DNA of 64,000 nt, taken from Leucobacter sp. cx-328 (lineage in GTDB: Bacteria > Actinomycetota > Actinomycetes > Actinomycetales > Microbacteriaceae). The translations under genes were made by a program, and so were the position numbers. The notes under the pieces were generated by a model that searched no databases, was not told the origin of the DNA, and worked only from the letters and a program-made list of their open reading frames with translations. The stretch covers positions 1 through 64,000 of the forward strand of contig NZ_JACVMX010000004.1 in the NCBI RefSeq assembly GCF_014530035.1, written 5' to 3'. Shown here in pieces: positions 1 to 8,345 of this stretch; within the stretch, counting starts at the first letter, position 1, and the number at the start of each line of letters is the position of its first letter.

Positions 1-313
1 ATCACGCAATGGGTGGTGTTACTGATTTCCGGCACGGTTAATGGTGCCGGGGTAAGACGGTCCTTGTTTAGGGGCGTGTTTATGCGGCTAGATCAGGATT
101 CGTTACACACGTTTTGTCCTATAACCCAGTTCCCGTCCATATGCAACCTGCCTTCGATATGGCATGTAGTGCGAGATTCCGCATATCTACGGCCGATTAC
201 ATATCCAGGGAAGATCATTGAAATCACGCGCGACACTTCGAAAGCCACGGCCGATTTTGCGCGACTCGAATCGACCGTGTTAGAGTATTCCTCGTTGCCA
301 AATACGGGAACAT
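1..313. other. Left-edge non-coding stretch, nothing recognised
   Basis: No convincing gene is visible before the tRNA-Lys. A plus-strand open frame from 13 to 336 has no family resemblance and runs into the tRNA. The DNA is less G+C-rich than its surroundings, as expected of an intergenic segment, and it probably carries the tRNA promoter, but no clear -35/-10 pair could be fixed. A gene reaching in from the left edge cannot be excluded. Confidence 0.5.
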
Positions 314-387
314 GCGCCTCTAGCTCAATTGGTTAGAGCATCTGACTCTTAATCAGAGGGTTCGGGGTTCGATTCCCCGGGGGCGCA
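314..387 (+). tRNA. tRNA-Lys (anticodon CTT)
   Basis: A complete 74-nt cloverleaf is visible. The acceptor GCGCCTC pairs with GGGGCGC through one wobble. The anticodon stem TCTGA/TCAGA encloses loop CTCTTAA, with anticodon CTT at 348-350. The T arm has five base pairs around TTCGATT. The discriminator is A, and CCA is not encoded. It decodes AAG, the main lysine codon in a high-GC genome, and is followed directly by a terminator. Confidence 0.97.
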
Positions 388-393
388 CAAGCA

Positions 394-423
394 GGGCGAG
401 ATCTTCACGATCTCGCCCTTTTT
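394..423 (+). terminator. Rho-independent terminator of tRNA-Lys
   Basis: A perfect 10-bp stem (GGGCGAGATC / GATCTCGCCC) with a 5-nt loop is followed by five T residues. It lies 6 nt after the tRNA. Confidence 0.93.
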
Positions 424-544
424 GGTTACTGCCGCGTCCCGGCTGCGAACAATCGCACACCAGACCACCTCACCAAACTTGGAATCAGCCTTGAAGCTGA
501 CCAGAACGATGCACGAATGTCGCGGAGCATGCCATGCTCTGATC

Positions 545-844
545 ATGAAGTGCCCGAATGATGGTTCCACCCTGGTGATGTCCGAACGTCGAAACGTTGA
601 AATCGACTACTGCCCTGAATGCCGCGGCATCTGGCTCGACCGTGGCGAGCTCGACAAGATCATCTCCCAGGTTGAGGCCGCAAGCGCATCTGCTCAGCTC
701 ACTACTCCTGCACAGTCGCCGCAGCAGCCTCAGTCACAGCCGCAGTCGTACCAACAGCGTCAGCCGACCTACGACGACCGCGGGTACACGAAGCCACGCA
801 AGAAGCAGAGTCCTTTCGAACTGCTTGGTGACATTTTCGGTTAA
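545..844 (+). CDS. TFIIB-type zinc-ribbon small protein
   Basis: This 99-residue protein begins MKCPNDGSTLVM and contains the pairs CPND and CPEC, followed by GIWLDRGEL. That is the signature of the zf-TFIIB family (PF13453) of small bacterial zinc-ribbon proteins, whose molecular role is not established. After the ribbon (residues 1-40) comes a Gln/Pro-rich low-complexity linker and a short basic tail ending in FELLGDIFG. The start at 545 is chosen because family members begin just before the first Cys pair. An upstream ATG at 509 would add 12 unrelated residues, and neither start has a strong Shine-Dalgarno. The gene stands alone. Confidence 0.82.
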   Translation: MKCPNDGSTLVMSERRNVEIDYCPECRGIWLDRGELDKIISQVEAASASAQLTTPAQSPQQPQSQPQSYQQRQPTYDDRGYTKPRKKQSPFELLGDIFG

Positions 845-882
845 TTCTTCGCCAACCTTCGGTAAACCGAAGATCTTGCATA

Positions 883-937
883 CACAGAGCCTCGTCTGCG
901 GAAACGTCTCGTTTCATGCGCATGACGGGGCTCTGTG
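883..937 (+). terminator. Hairpin after the zinc-ribbon gene
   Basis: Inverted arms of 14 bases (883-896 and 924-937) pair with one G-T wobble around a 27-nt loop. There is no T-tract, so termination is inferred only from its position between two plus-strand genes. Confidence 0.45.
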
Positions 938-1028
938 CTGCTGCAGGTCAGGTGTCCCAGCGGCATAATTGACTCAGCACTTATACACACCCAAGCAATC
1001 AATAACTCCGGCGCGGTAGGCTTCGACC

Positions 1029-1829
1029 ATGACCGCCTACTCCGAAGATCTCGTATTCGCGCTTGAGCTCGCCGACCTCGCTGATGCGATCTCGCACGAG
1101 CGTTTCCAGGCCGCTGACCTCACGATCGAAACCAAGCCGGACCGCACGTTCGTCACCGACGCTGACAAAGCTGTCGAAGACGCGATCCGCGCCCGCATTG
1201 AGGCAGAGCGCCCTGAGGATAGCTTCTTCGGCGAAGAGTCTGGCCGCACCGAGCGTGGTTCACGCCGCTGGGTGATCGACCCGATTGATGGCACCTCGAA
1301 CTTCTTGCGCGGAGTCCCCAACTGGGCAACCCTCATCTCACTCGAGGTTGATGGTGTTCCCACGGTTGGCGTCGTTTCGGCACCTGCCTTTGGCCAGCGG
1401 TGGTGGGCCGAGACCGGTGGCGGCGCTTGGGGCTGGCGTCGCGGCGAAGAGCCGCGTCGTCTGCAGGTCTCCGGCGTTGAAGGTATCGAGAACGCGTCGC
1501 TCAGTTTCCAGAGCATCGAACAGTGGGACCTTGCCGGCTATCTCGATCCTCTGATCGCGCTCACCCGTGCCGTGTGGCGCGACCGTGCGTACGGCGACAT
1601 GTGGTCGTACATGATGCTCGCAGAGGGCCTCGTTGATGTCGTTGCCGAGTTTGATGTCAAGCCATACGATCTCTCCGCGCTCGTGCCAATCGTGCGCGAG
1701 GCTGGCGGCACGTTTACCGATATCACCGGCGCTGATTCCGCGTGGAATGGCAGCTCGCTCGCAACCAACGGCAAGGTACATGAGGCCGTCCTCGACGTCG
1801 TGACCCGCGCGAAGGCAGCACAGGCATGA
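1029..1829 (+). CDS. hisN: Histidinol-phosphatase, inositol monophosphatase family
   Basis: The 266-residue protein belongs to the Mg2+-dependent inositol monophosphatase superfamily. Metal-binding motifs are visible: GEES near residue 68, WVIDPIDGTSNF from 81, and VKPYDLSAL near 210. Its length and close match to actinobacterial HisN (histidinol-phosphate hydrolysis in histidine synthesis) support the name. Other members of the superfamily act on inositol phosphates or AMP-type substrates, so the substrate is inferred. The stop overlaps the next start by 4 bp (ATGA), so it is translationally coupled to the DUF3054 gene. A second member of the superfamily lies at 22806. Confidence 0.85.
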   Translation: MTAYSEDLVFALELADLADAISHERFQAADLTIETKPDRTFVTDADKAVEDAIRARIEAERPEDSFFGEESGRTERGSRRWVIDPIDGTSNFLRGVPNWATLISLEVDGVPTVGVVSAPAFGQRWWAETGGGAWGWRRGEEPRRLQVSGVEGIENASLSFQSIEQWDLAGYLDPLIALTRAVWRDRAYGDMWSYMMLAEGLVDVVAEFDVKPYDLSALVPIVREAGGTFTDITGADSAWNGSSLATNGKVHEAVLDVVTRAKAAQA

Positions 1830-2218
1830 GCCGCACGCCGCAGGCCATCGCTCCCGCGCCGCGTACCGTGATCGCAGCGGCACTGCTCGACGCGACCCTG
1901 GTCGTGATCTTCGCCGCGCTCGGGCGTAGCAGTCACTCGCGTGATGCGACCGCGCTCGGGCTCCTAGAGACCGCTTGGCCGTTCCTCGCTGGTCTGGCGA
2001 TCATGTGGCTGATTGTGCGTGCTTGGCGCGCGCCTGGTGATGTGATCCGCACTGGTGTTCCCATCTGGTCAGGCACCGTGTTGTTCGGCATGCTGCTGCG
2101 CGCGCTCACCGGCGCCGGGACAGCGTTCTCCTTCGTGCTCGTTACGATCACTGTGCTCTGCCTGTTCCTCGTCGGATGGCGTCTGATCTCGACGCTCATT
2201 CGTCGCCGTCGCGCATAG
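1826..2218 (+). CDS. DUF3054 family membrane protein
   Basis: This 130-residue integral membrane protein has about four hydrophobic helices (roughly 15-35, 48-66, 78-96 and 100-122), a WPFLAGLAIMW motif and a basic RRRRA tail. The pattern matches the DUF3054 family, which is common in actinobacteria and has no known function. It overlaps hisN by 4 bp and so is probably co-transcribed with it. No catalytic motif is visible. Confidence 0.78.
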   Translation: MSRTPQAIAPAPRTVIAAALLDATLVVIFAALGRSSHSRDATALGLLETAWPFLAGLAIMWLIVRAWRAPGDVIRTGVPIWSGTVLFGMLLRALTGAGTAFSFVLVTITVLCLFLVGWRLISTLIRRRRA

Positions 2219-2263
2219 CCCGCATTCTGGTACTTCCCAGTAGCAAGCTGAAAGAATAGCGAT

Positions 2264-2896
2264 ATGCAGCAAACCTCGCGCCTTCCGCACGTCGTGCGTG
2301 GGTCTGCTGCTGCCTTTTGCGCAACCTTTGTCGCCTTGCTGTCACACGTTTCTGCTGGCGGCGAGATGCCAGGTCTGCTCGGCGTGGTCGTGCCGCTTGC
2401 TTTGTCGCTGTTCGTGAGTGTGCTGCTCGCAGGCAGGCGCTTGTCAGTCATACGACTGGGAGTGTCAGTCATTGCGAGTCAGACGCTCTTCCACTCGCTG
2501 TTCGTGCTGGGCACTGAGCAAGCCGGCATGGTTGGCGGATCAGGACACCAGCACTTCGTCACCGCAGACGCGCTCCCCGCGCCGTTCCTGAGCGATGCCA
2601 CGGTGACCCTGTTACATGGCGATGCTCTGATGTGGGCTTCCCACGGGCTTGGCGCTGTTGCAACCGTGGTATTCCTCACTTTGGGAGAGCGAACTCTCGA
2701 CGCCCTGCGGTCTCTCACACTCCGCACTGCTCAGTGGCTGCGTCACGCGCTTGTTCCTGCCGTTCGTCCGGTTCTGATCGCCGCACCGATCCGCGCACCG
2801 CGCATCGCGACTGCGCGCTGGACCGTGCTTGACGAGCTGCGCGCCTTCGCACTGCACCGCCGTGGACCACCATGCCTCGCGGGGTTCGCAGCGTAA
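2264..2896 (+). CDS. Multi-pass membrane protein next to a copper chaperone
   Basis: The 210-residue protein has four or five hydrophobic segments in its first 145 residues and a cytoplasmic tail rich in Arg, Ala and Pro. A histidine-containing loop (GGSGHQHF) lies between helices and could bind metal. It sits 113 bp upstream of the PCuAC gene on the same strand. Membrane partners beside PCuAC genes are common in actinobacteria, so a role in copper handling is inferred. I do not recognise a specific family. Confidence 0.72.
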   Translation: MQQTSRLPHVVRGSAAAFCATFVALLSHVSAGGEMPGLLGVVVPLALSLFVSVLLAGRRLSVIRLGVSVIASQTLFHSLFVLGTEQAGMVGGSGHQHFVTADALPAPFLSDATVTLLHGDALMWASHGLGAVATVVFLTLGERTLDALRSLTLRTAQWLRHALVPAVRPVLIAAPIRAPRIATARWTVLDELRAFALHRRGPPCLAGFAA

Positions 2897-3009
2897 GACT
2901 GCGCTCTACCCCGCTCTTCCAGCACTATCATTTTTCGCGCCCGCCAGGTCGGGCGCATTCGGCCTGCCCTTGTGCGGCCGATGATTCGCAGGTTGAAAGG
3001 CGAAAACAC

Positions 3010-3594
3010 ATGAACAAGTTCAAGACTCGTACCGCTCGCGTATCCGTAGTGATTGGCGCAGCACTGCTCGCGCTGACAGGTTGCAGCGGGACCGGCACTG
3101 ATGCCAACGCAGATACAAAGCAGGAAGCAACTGCGAAGACCCAGGCCGACGCAGTGAAGCTCCACGATTTCTGGCTCAAGGCGTCAGACAAGGGCATGAC
3201 CGGCGCATTCGGCACGATTGAGAACACCTCGGGCGAAGAGCTGCAGATCGTTTCAGCGAAGTCCCCGCTGTCAGACGACGTAGAGCTGCACGAGACCGTC
3301 GCTGACGGCTCAGGCAACAACGTCATGCAGGAGGTGAAGGGCGGCTACAAGATTGCTGCACACGGCAAGTTTGAGCTCGCTCCCGGTGCCAACCACATTA
3401 TGCTGATGGACCTCAAGCAGGCTGTCCCGGCTGGCGAAGACGTTGAGTTCACGCTTGTGTTCTCTGACGGCTCCGAGCATACCTTCAACGCAATGGTGAA
3501 GGACTACGCGGGCGCTAAGGAAAACTACCGCGACGAAGACGGCACCACCAGCCATGAAGACATGGAGATGGACCACGGCTCGATGGAGCACTAA
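3010..3594 (+). CDS. Periplasmic-type copper chaperone PCuAC, lipoprotein
   Basis: This 194-residue protein has a lipoprotein signal peptide with box ALTGC (lipidated Cys25), so it should be anchored on the outer face of the membrane. The PCuAC copper site is present as His94, Met106, His129 and Met131 (HIM in GANHIMLM). A Met/His-rich tail (HEDMEMDHGSMEH) may bind extra copper. The family delivers Cu(I) to cytochrome oxidase or buffers copper. The ATG at 3010 is preferred over upstream in-frame codons because it has a GAAAGG ribosome site and starts a canonical signal peptide. Confidence 0.9.
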   Translation: MNKFKTRTARVSVVIGAALLALTGCSGTGTDANADTKQEATAKTQADAVKLHDFWLKASDKGMTGAFGTIENTSGEELQIVSAKSPLSDDVELHETVADGSGNNVMQEVKGGYKIAAHGKFELAPGANHIMLMDLKQAVPAGEDVEFTLVFSDGSEHTFNAMVKDYAGAKENYRDEDGTTSHEDMEMDHGSMEH

Positions 3595-3605
3595 GTAATC
3601 ACCGC

Positions 3606-3637
3606 GGTGGGCGGATCGGCAATTCGATCCGCCCACC
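3606..3637 (+). terminator. Strong hairpin after PCuAC gene
   Basis: A perfect 13-bp stem (GGTGGGCGGATCG with its complement) surrounds a 6-nt loop, 11 bp after the PCuAC stop. There is no T-tract, so termination is inferred from position. Confidence 0.65.
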
Positions 3638-3763
3638 AGTGCGGTCCGGTGATAAACCTGAACGCACCCGAAGCTTTCATTGTTACCATCGAAAACCCAC
3701 GCGCCGCGCCCGCCAGAGCCACGCGCATTCCTCGGAAACAATTTACGGAAGAAGGAGGACGCA

Positions 3764-4255
3764 TTGTCGAAACGTGCACCGCACAAGCTCGTCACCGTGC
3801 TGCTCGCCTTTTTCCTGTTTACACCGACGTTCTGGGTCATCGACATTCTTGAAAGTGTCGCGGCCGCGCCGAGTTCCGGTGCTACGACGCAAACGCTGCG
3901 TTTCGACGAGTCACGAACTCAGAAAGAGTCGCTCGAGAAGTCGGCAGCGAGCCTGGTTGGTGAGCCAGACGATGCTGACGATGCCCCAGACGCTGAGCCT
4001 GCTGACGACAAAGCCTTCTCCGGCCTCACCGAAGATGATCTCGGCTTTATCGCGCCGCAGGCCGATACCGCCGTCGCAGCTTCTGGCTTTGGCGCCCAAG
4101 CCCACTCGAACGACCATGGTCCCGTGCACTGGACCACGCCAGAGGTGCGTCTCCCCTACCTCACGCCGGGCGAACGCGTGCAGCTCGGGCGCCTGCTGAT
4201 GCCGGCGCAGCCCGTCGCTGAAGTTCCCACCACCCCACCGTTGATCGCTGCCTGA
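3764..4255 (+). CDS. Exported or membrane-anchored protein of unknown function
   Basis: The 163-residue protein begins with a basic stretch and one hydrophobic helix (about residues 10-27), then an acidic, Ala/Asp-rich disordered region. It ends in a Pro-rich segment with LPYLTPGERVQLGRLL. The start is a TTG at 3764, chosen for the strong ribosome site GAAGGAGGA 6 bp upstream. Starting at the first ATG (3680) would place 28 non-conserved residues before the signal anchor. It lies just before an LCP ligase and a SEDS polymerase on the same strand, so a cell-envelope role is likely. No known domain was recognised. Confidence 0.7.
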   Translation: MSKRAPHKLVTVLLAFFLFTPTFWVIDILESVAAAPSSGATTQTLRFDESRTQKESLEKSAASLVGEPDDADDAPDAEPADDKAFSGLTEDDLGFIAPQADTAVAASGFGAQAHSNDHGPVHWTTPEVRLPYLTPGERVQLGRLLMPAQPVAEVPTTPPLIAA

Positions 4256-4348
4256 GCACCGCGCACGCGCCGCCCAAGCGTCCGTGCGCCCGTTGCTCAC
4301 ACGACAGTCCCTGTCGCGCGGCATTGCCGCAGCATCGAACGGAAATTT

Positions 4349-5707
4349 ATGCACGCCCAGCGTCCAACAGAAACCCTCCACGTCTCTGACATCGACTCGG
4401 CACTCACACGCCGCCAGCGCCGCCGCACCCGCCGCCGCCGAGTCACGATTACTATTGCGAGCGTCCTCACCGGCGCACTCGTCCTCACGGGTGCCGGAAT
4501 CGCACTCGCCTACAAGAATTTCAACGACAACATCTCACGGTCTGACTTCTCGCTCCCCCTCGTCGACGATGTGCTCGACGACGCCGGTGAACAGAACATT
4601 CTCATCATGGGTATGGACTCACGTCTCGATCAGAACGGCGACCCACTCCCCGCTGAGGTCTACGATGCGATTCGCGCAGGTGATGAGAGCGACGGCGGAT
4701 ACAACGCAAACGTCCTCATGCTCCTGCACGTCCCAGAAGACCGCTCGAAGGCCGTTGGCATTTCGATCCCCCGCGATGACTACGTTGAGATCGTGGGTGC
4801 TCCCCTCGGCGTCGAGAACTCAAAGATCAAGGAGGCGTACGGCCTCGCGCTCCAGCAGCGCATGAATGATCTCTACGAAGAGGATTCCGGCCTCAGCGAC
4901 GATGAGATCTATCAACAAGCCCGTGCCGCGGGCCGCCAGGCACAGATCGAGACTGTTTCTCACTTCCTTGGCGATGTTCGCATCGATCACTTCGTTGAGA
5001 TGACGATGGGTGGTTTCTACCACGTCGCGCAAGCTGTCCAACCGCTCACGGTGTGCCTCAACGAGGCGACGGTCGATACCTACTCCGGCGCCGACTTCGG
5101 GGCAGGCGTGCAGGAAATCGATGCCGAACAGGCGATGAGCTTTGTACGCCAGCGCCGCGATACGAGCGAGGATGGCCCGTTCCTCACCGACCTTGACCGC
5201 TCGCGCCGCCAGCAGGCATTCATGATCTCGCTCGTTGACAAGATCAACACCCAGAGCACGTTCACTAGCCCGAAGAAAATCTCAGCGCTCATGGACGCCA
5301 CGACGACCCACGTCGCGCTTGACACGAACTTCGACGTACTGAAGTTTGTGAAGATGGCACGCGAGGTGTCAAAGACCGGCGTTGAGTTTGTCACGCTCCC
5401 GATCCTTGAGTTTGACATGATCGACGGCTCGTACGTGAACACCGTTGATCAGGAACAGATCCAGCAGATCGTCGCAGCCATCTTCGCTGGCACCTACTTT
5501 GATGGCAGCTATCTGGCTGACACGTCATCCGGCGGTGATGATGCCGACGAATCCGCGGCCGACGAGTCGTCAGAAGATGACTCCGCGGTGTCTCCCGTTG
5601 AGCCTCCGGCGTCCGCTTCCGCGCCAAAGACCAATGAGACGGGACTTCCGGTGTACGACAGCTGGGACGACCCGATCCGCGCCGGCGCTATTCCCTGCGT
5701 GAACTAA
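4349..5707 (+). CDS. LytR-CpsA-Psr (LCP) family cell-wall glycopolymer ligase
   Basis: The 452-residue protein has a very basic cytoplasmic N-terminus, one membrane helix (about 32-55) and an extracellular LCP domain. Family motifs include NILIMGMDSR (83-92), SIPRDD (139-144) and the arginine-rich LDRSRRQQAF. LCP enzymes transfer undecaprenyl-linked glycopolymers such as teichoic acid or arabinogalactan onto peptidoglycan. The C-terminus is an acidic Ser/Asp/Pro-rich tail. It lies between the unknown exported protein and the SEDS gene, which starts 10 bp after its stop. Confidence 0.92.
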   Translation: MHAQRPTETLHVSDIDSALTRRQRRRTRRRRVTITIASVLTGALVLTGAGIALAYKNFNDNISRSDFSLPLVDDVLDDAGEQNILIMGMDSRLDQNGDPLPAEVYDAIRAGDESDGGYNANVLMLLHVPEDRSKAVGISIPRDDYVEIVGAPLGVENSKIKEAYGLALQQRMNDLYEEDSGLSDDEIYQQARAAGRQAQIETVSHFLGDVRIDHFVEMTMGGFYHVAQAVQPLTVCLNEATVDTYSGADFGAGVQEIDAEQAMSFVRQRRDTSEDGPFLTDLDRSRRQQAFMISLVDKINTQSTFTSPKKISALMDATTTHVALDTNFDVLKFVKMAREVSKTGVEFVTLPILEFDMIDGSYVNTVDQEQIQQIVAAIFAGTYFDGSYLADTSSGGDDADESAADESSEDDSAVSPVEPPASASAPKTNETGLPVYDSWDDPIRAGAIPCVN

Positions 5708-5717
5708 GCCGCGCTCA

Positions 5718-7031
5718 ATGGCACCCACGCGTCAGCAGCGGATCTCGCTGCCCGCGGCCCAGCCTTCCCGGTTCGCACTCGTACCGGCGCAGGCTGGGCC
5801 GCTGCGCTCGCTCGCAATCGTCCTCGTGGTGGTTGTGCTGCTTCTGGTCGGAATTGGCGTTGCTATGGTCCAATCGGCTGGCCAGGTGGTCGCGATCGCG
5901 AACGGCGCAAACCCATGGTCGGGGGCGATCCGGCAGGGAGGGTATGCCCTCGTCGGCATCCTCTGCATGGTCCTGCTCAGCCAGGTCTCGAGCCGCACGA
6001 TGCGGAGGTACGCGTGGTGGCTCCTCGGCCTCGGATTCCTTCTTCAAATACTCGTCTACACCCCGCTCGGGTACGAGGCGGGTGGCAACCGCAACTGGCT
6101 ACAGCTTGGACCGCTCTCGACCCAACCAGCGGAGTTCATGAAGTTCGTGCTCCTCATCTGGGTCGCGACCGTCCTCACCGCGAAAGAACCGCTTCTACGC
6201 CGCTGGCAACACGTGTGGATCCCCGTTATCCCAATCGTCGCGCTCTCCATGTTCATCAACGTCATCGGTGGCGACCTCGGCACGCTCATGATCCTCGGCG
6301 CTTTGATCTTCGGCTGCCTGATCTTCGCGCAAGTTCGCGCGCGGATCCTCGCAGGCATCGCCCTCCTCGGCGTCGCCGGCGTCGCAATCATGACCCTCAT
6401 CAAGCCAAACCGTGTCTACCGGTTGACCCATTTCTTCGAGGTGGACTGCCTCACCGATCTCGAGCATGCAATGGACATGTGTTGGCAGTCACTCAACGGG
6501 TTTTGGGCGCTGTCAGCTGGCGGCATCTTCGGTGCGGGATTCGGGAACTCGAAGGCCAAGTGGCAATGGCTCCCCGAAGCGGAGACCGACTTTATTTACG
6601 CAATCATTGGCGAGGAGCTCGGACTCATCGGAACACTCGGTGTGCTCGCCCTGTACCTCGTGCTCGCTGTCGTGTGCATCGCGCTGATCAACCGGTTCAC
6701 GTCCACTTTCGCGCTGATCCTTACCGGCGGAGCAGTGGTGTGGATCTCCACCCAGATGATCGTCAATATCGCTGTAGTGCTCGGCTATGCACCGGTACTT
6801 GGCGTGCCACTGCCGTTCGTCTCTGCCGGCGGTACGTCGCTCATCTCGACGCTGTTGTGCGTGGGTGCGGTGCTTGCCTGCGTTCGGGAGGAGGCCGCGT
6901 TAGTCGCTTTTGACGAGCGAGAGGACGGCGAGGACAGCGAGGTGGTCGCTCTCGCCAACGATGAAGGCTTCCCCGCCGCGCGACGCGAGGCCGCGTTCGA
7001 AGATGTGGTCGATCCGCGCCACAGGAAATGA
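5718..7031 (+). CDS. FtsW/RodA/SpoVE (SEDS) family peptidoglycan polymerase
   Basis: This 437-residue multi-pass protein of the SEDS family polymerises lipid II into glycan strands together with a class B penicillin-binding protein. Hallmarks are GGNRNWLQLGPLSTQPAEF, the loop LPEAETDFIYAIIGEELGL and the late motif PFVSAGGTSL. It is next to an LCP ligase rather than in a dcw or rodA-pbp cluster, so it may be an additional SEDS paralogue. Its last 43 codons overlap the 3' end of the convergent phosphatase gene by 132 bp. The name ftsW is possible but not certain. Confidence 0.9.
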   Translation: MAPTRQQRISLPAAQPSRFALVPAQAGPLRSLAIVLVVVVLLLVGIGVAMVQSAGQVVAIANGANPWSGAIRQGGYALVGILCMVLLSQVSSRTMRRYAWWLLGLGFLLQILVYTPLGYEAGGNRNWLQLGPLSTQPAEFMKFVLLIWVATVLTAKEPLLRRWQHVWIPVIPIVALSMFINVIGGDLGTLMILGALIFGCLIFAQVRARILAGIALLGVAGVAIMTLIKPNRVYRLTHFFEVDCLTDLEHAMDMCWQSLNGFWALSAGGIFGAGFGNSKAKWQWLPEAETDFIYAIIGEELGLIGTLGVLALYLVLAVVCIALINRFTSTFALILTGGAVVWISTQMIVNIAVVLGYAPVLGVPLPFVSAGGTSLISTLLCVGAVLACVREEAALVAFDEREDGEDSEVVALANDEGFPAARREAAFEDVVDPRHRK

Positions 7032-7904
7032 CGCAGGCCACGTGAAGGAAATTCCCGGAGCTGCTTGCTTCGCTTCCACAAGGTGCTCGCGCACCGGGGC
7101 GAGGGCTGGGTCGGTCGTTGCCGAGTTGAAGTCGCCGAGCGCGACAACGCTGTTGGTCTCGTCTGCGGCAATCTCCTCACCTAAAGCGGCAAGCATCCCG
7201 TCTCGGTCGGCTTGCTCTCCGGGGCGGAACGACGCGGCGTGCACGACATAGACGCTGACTATTCCGGCATCGGTCTCGAGTTTTGCGTTGAGCGCACGCT
7301 GCCAGCCGAGGCCGAGCTCGAGCGGATACGCGTCGATGATCGGGACGGTGCTCCAGAGACCGACTGTACCGACGAGGTATGAGTACGGGTGTGAGTCTTC
7401 GAGCGCGTCTACCGCGAGTGCTCGTGAATCTGCGTCGAGTTCGGTGAGGGCGATGACGTCTGCTCCGTGCTCGGCGAGGGTCGTCGCCGACACGTCTGCG
7501 GTGCCAGAGCCTGCTTCGACATTCTGGCTCGCAAAAACCAGATCAGTCGCGGGGTCAATGCTTCCTGCGGCTTCGGGTATCCACGTTACCGCGGGCGACA
7601 CTGCGAGTGCCCAGACCACAACAGGCGCGATCACGAGCCACCACTTCCAGCGGAGCGTGAAGGCAAAGATGAGGAGCAGGGCGACCACGAAGCCGAGCCA
7701 GGGCAGGGCAACCGCGATTCCGGCGCCGATGAAGCCAGGCATTCGACCAAGCAGAACGACCGCGATCAATAGCAGGCTGAACACCACGACGAATGCGCCG
7801 CCAACGCCGATCCTCTTCCGGCTGCGCTTGCGTCCGCGCGATCGCTTCTCCCCGCTCGGGGCGCCCGGGGCGCCCTGCGGTAGATATAGCGATTGTGCCG
7901 ACAT
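6900..7904 (-). CDS. Membrane-anchored endonuclease/exonuclease/phosphatase (EEP) family protein
   Basis: The 334-residue protein starts with a basic segment and three hydrophobic helices (about 32-100). An EEP fold follows with FASQNVEAG, ALTELDADS, the catalytic-type VALGDFNS and the terminal GESDHLAVLAVLS. EEP enzymes cleave phosphodiester or phosphoester bonds in nucleic acids, sphingomyelin or inositol phosphates. With membrane anchoring the catalytic domain is probably extracellular, and the substrate is unknown. The catalytic SDH is encoded inside the convergent overlap with the SEDS gene, so the overlap is needed by this protein. Confidence 0.88.
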   Translation of the reverse strand: MSAQSLYLPQGAPGAPSGEKRSRGRKRSRKRIGVGGAFVVVFSLLLIAVVLLGRMPGFIGAGIAVALPWLGFVVALLLIFAFTLRWKWWLVIAPVVVWALAVSPAVTWIPEAAGSIDPATDLVFASQNVEAGSGTADVSATTLAEHGADVIALTELDADSRALAVDALEDSHPYSYLVGTVGLWSTVPIIDAYPLELGLGWQRALNAKLETDAGIVSVYVVHAASFRPGEQADRDGMLAALGEEIAADETNSVVALGDFNSATTDPALAPVREHLVEAKQAAPGISFTWPASFPVARIDHIFERGLASRGGEAFIVGESDHLAVLAVLSLVKSD

Positions 7905-8003
7905 TTGAGTCAGCCTAGTGGAGCGTGGCTATGATTTTTCTTGGTGCGCGAGGGCTCCGGCAGTTTCTGAGAAAGTTCAATGGGTCAGCTGTAGCCCGAC
8001 GTA

Positions 8004-8084
8004 CTATTCAGCGCGAAGCGGCACGAGCCCAACGTTCAGAAGCGAAGCAGCGCCAAGAATGGAAATTGCTCGTAGTACCTTCAT
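8004..8084 (-). CDS. Small ORF, 26-residue signal-peptide-like product
   Basis: A 26-codon frame encodes a short basic start, a hydrophobic core (AISILGAASLLNVGLV) and a PLRAE end, similar to a bare signal peptide. It is preceded by a near-perfect ribosome site GGAGGAAAC just before the ATG. Further upstream on the same strand are TTGACT and TAGGCT elements, with a palindrome GACTT-ATGC-AAGTC (8140-8153) over the first. It could be a peptide, a leader, or the remnant of a truncated secreted protein. No homologue is recognised. Confidence 0.4.
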   Translation of the reverse strand: MKVLRAISILGAASLLNVGLVPLRAE

Positions 8085-8289
8085 GTTTCCTCCTGGAGAT
8101 AGAGATGAATCCAATACTCCGAGGAGCCTAAGTTTCCTCGACTTATGCAAGTCAAGCAGTAGCGAGGAGCGTGACTCGAACTGATCGATTTGGCTGCGAA
8201 AGCCCATAGCCAGGCCTAGCGTCAGCGCAAACCGGACATGTGCCCGGAGTTACCCCCTCGAGAAGCACCATTTCTCCCGAAAACCATAG

Positions 8290-8345
8290 TTTCTACGCGC
8301 AGAAAGGGTCGATCTCGGCAGAAAGTGCCGCTTTCGCGGGGTTGG
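8290..8345 (+). repeat. Intergenic 56-bp repeat, copy A
   Basis: It begins with a TTTCT..AGAAA mini-hairpin, contains TCTCGGCAGAAA and ends TTTCGCGGGGTTGG. Gapless alignment with copy C (53156) gives 37 of 56 identities, including a 12-nt identical block. It shares a 14-nt identical 3' end with copy B (41610). The 3' end is also the left arm of a perfect 15-bp inverted repeat (8332-8346 / 8352-8366). Function is unknown. Confidence 0.65.

Noticed and set aside
13-336. 107-codon frame at the left edge
   Set aside because: Runs into the tRNA-Lys gene, no ribosome site, no family resemblance.
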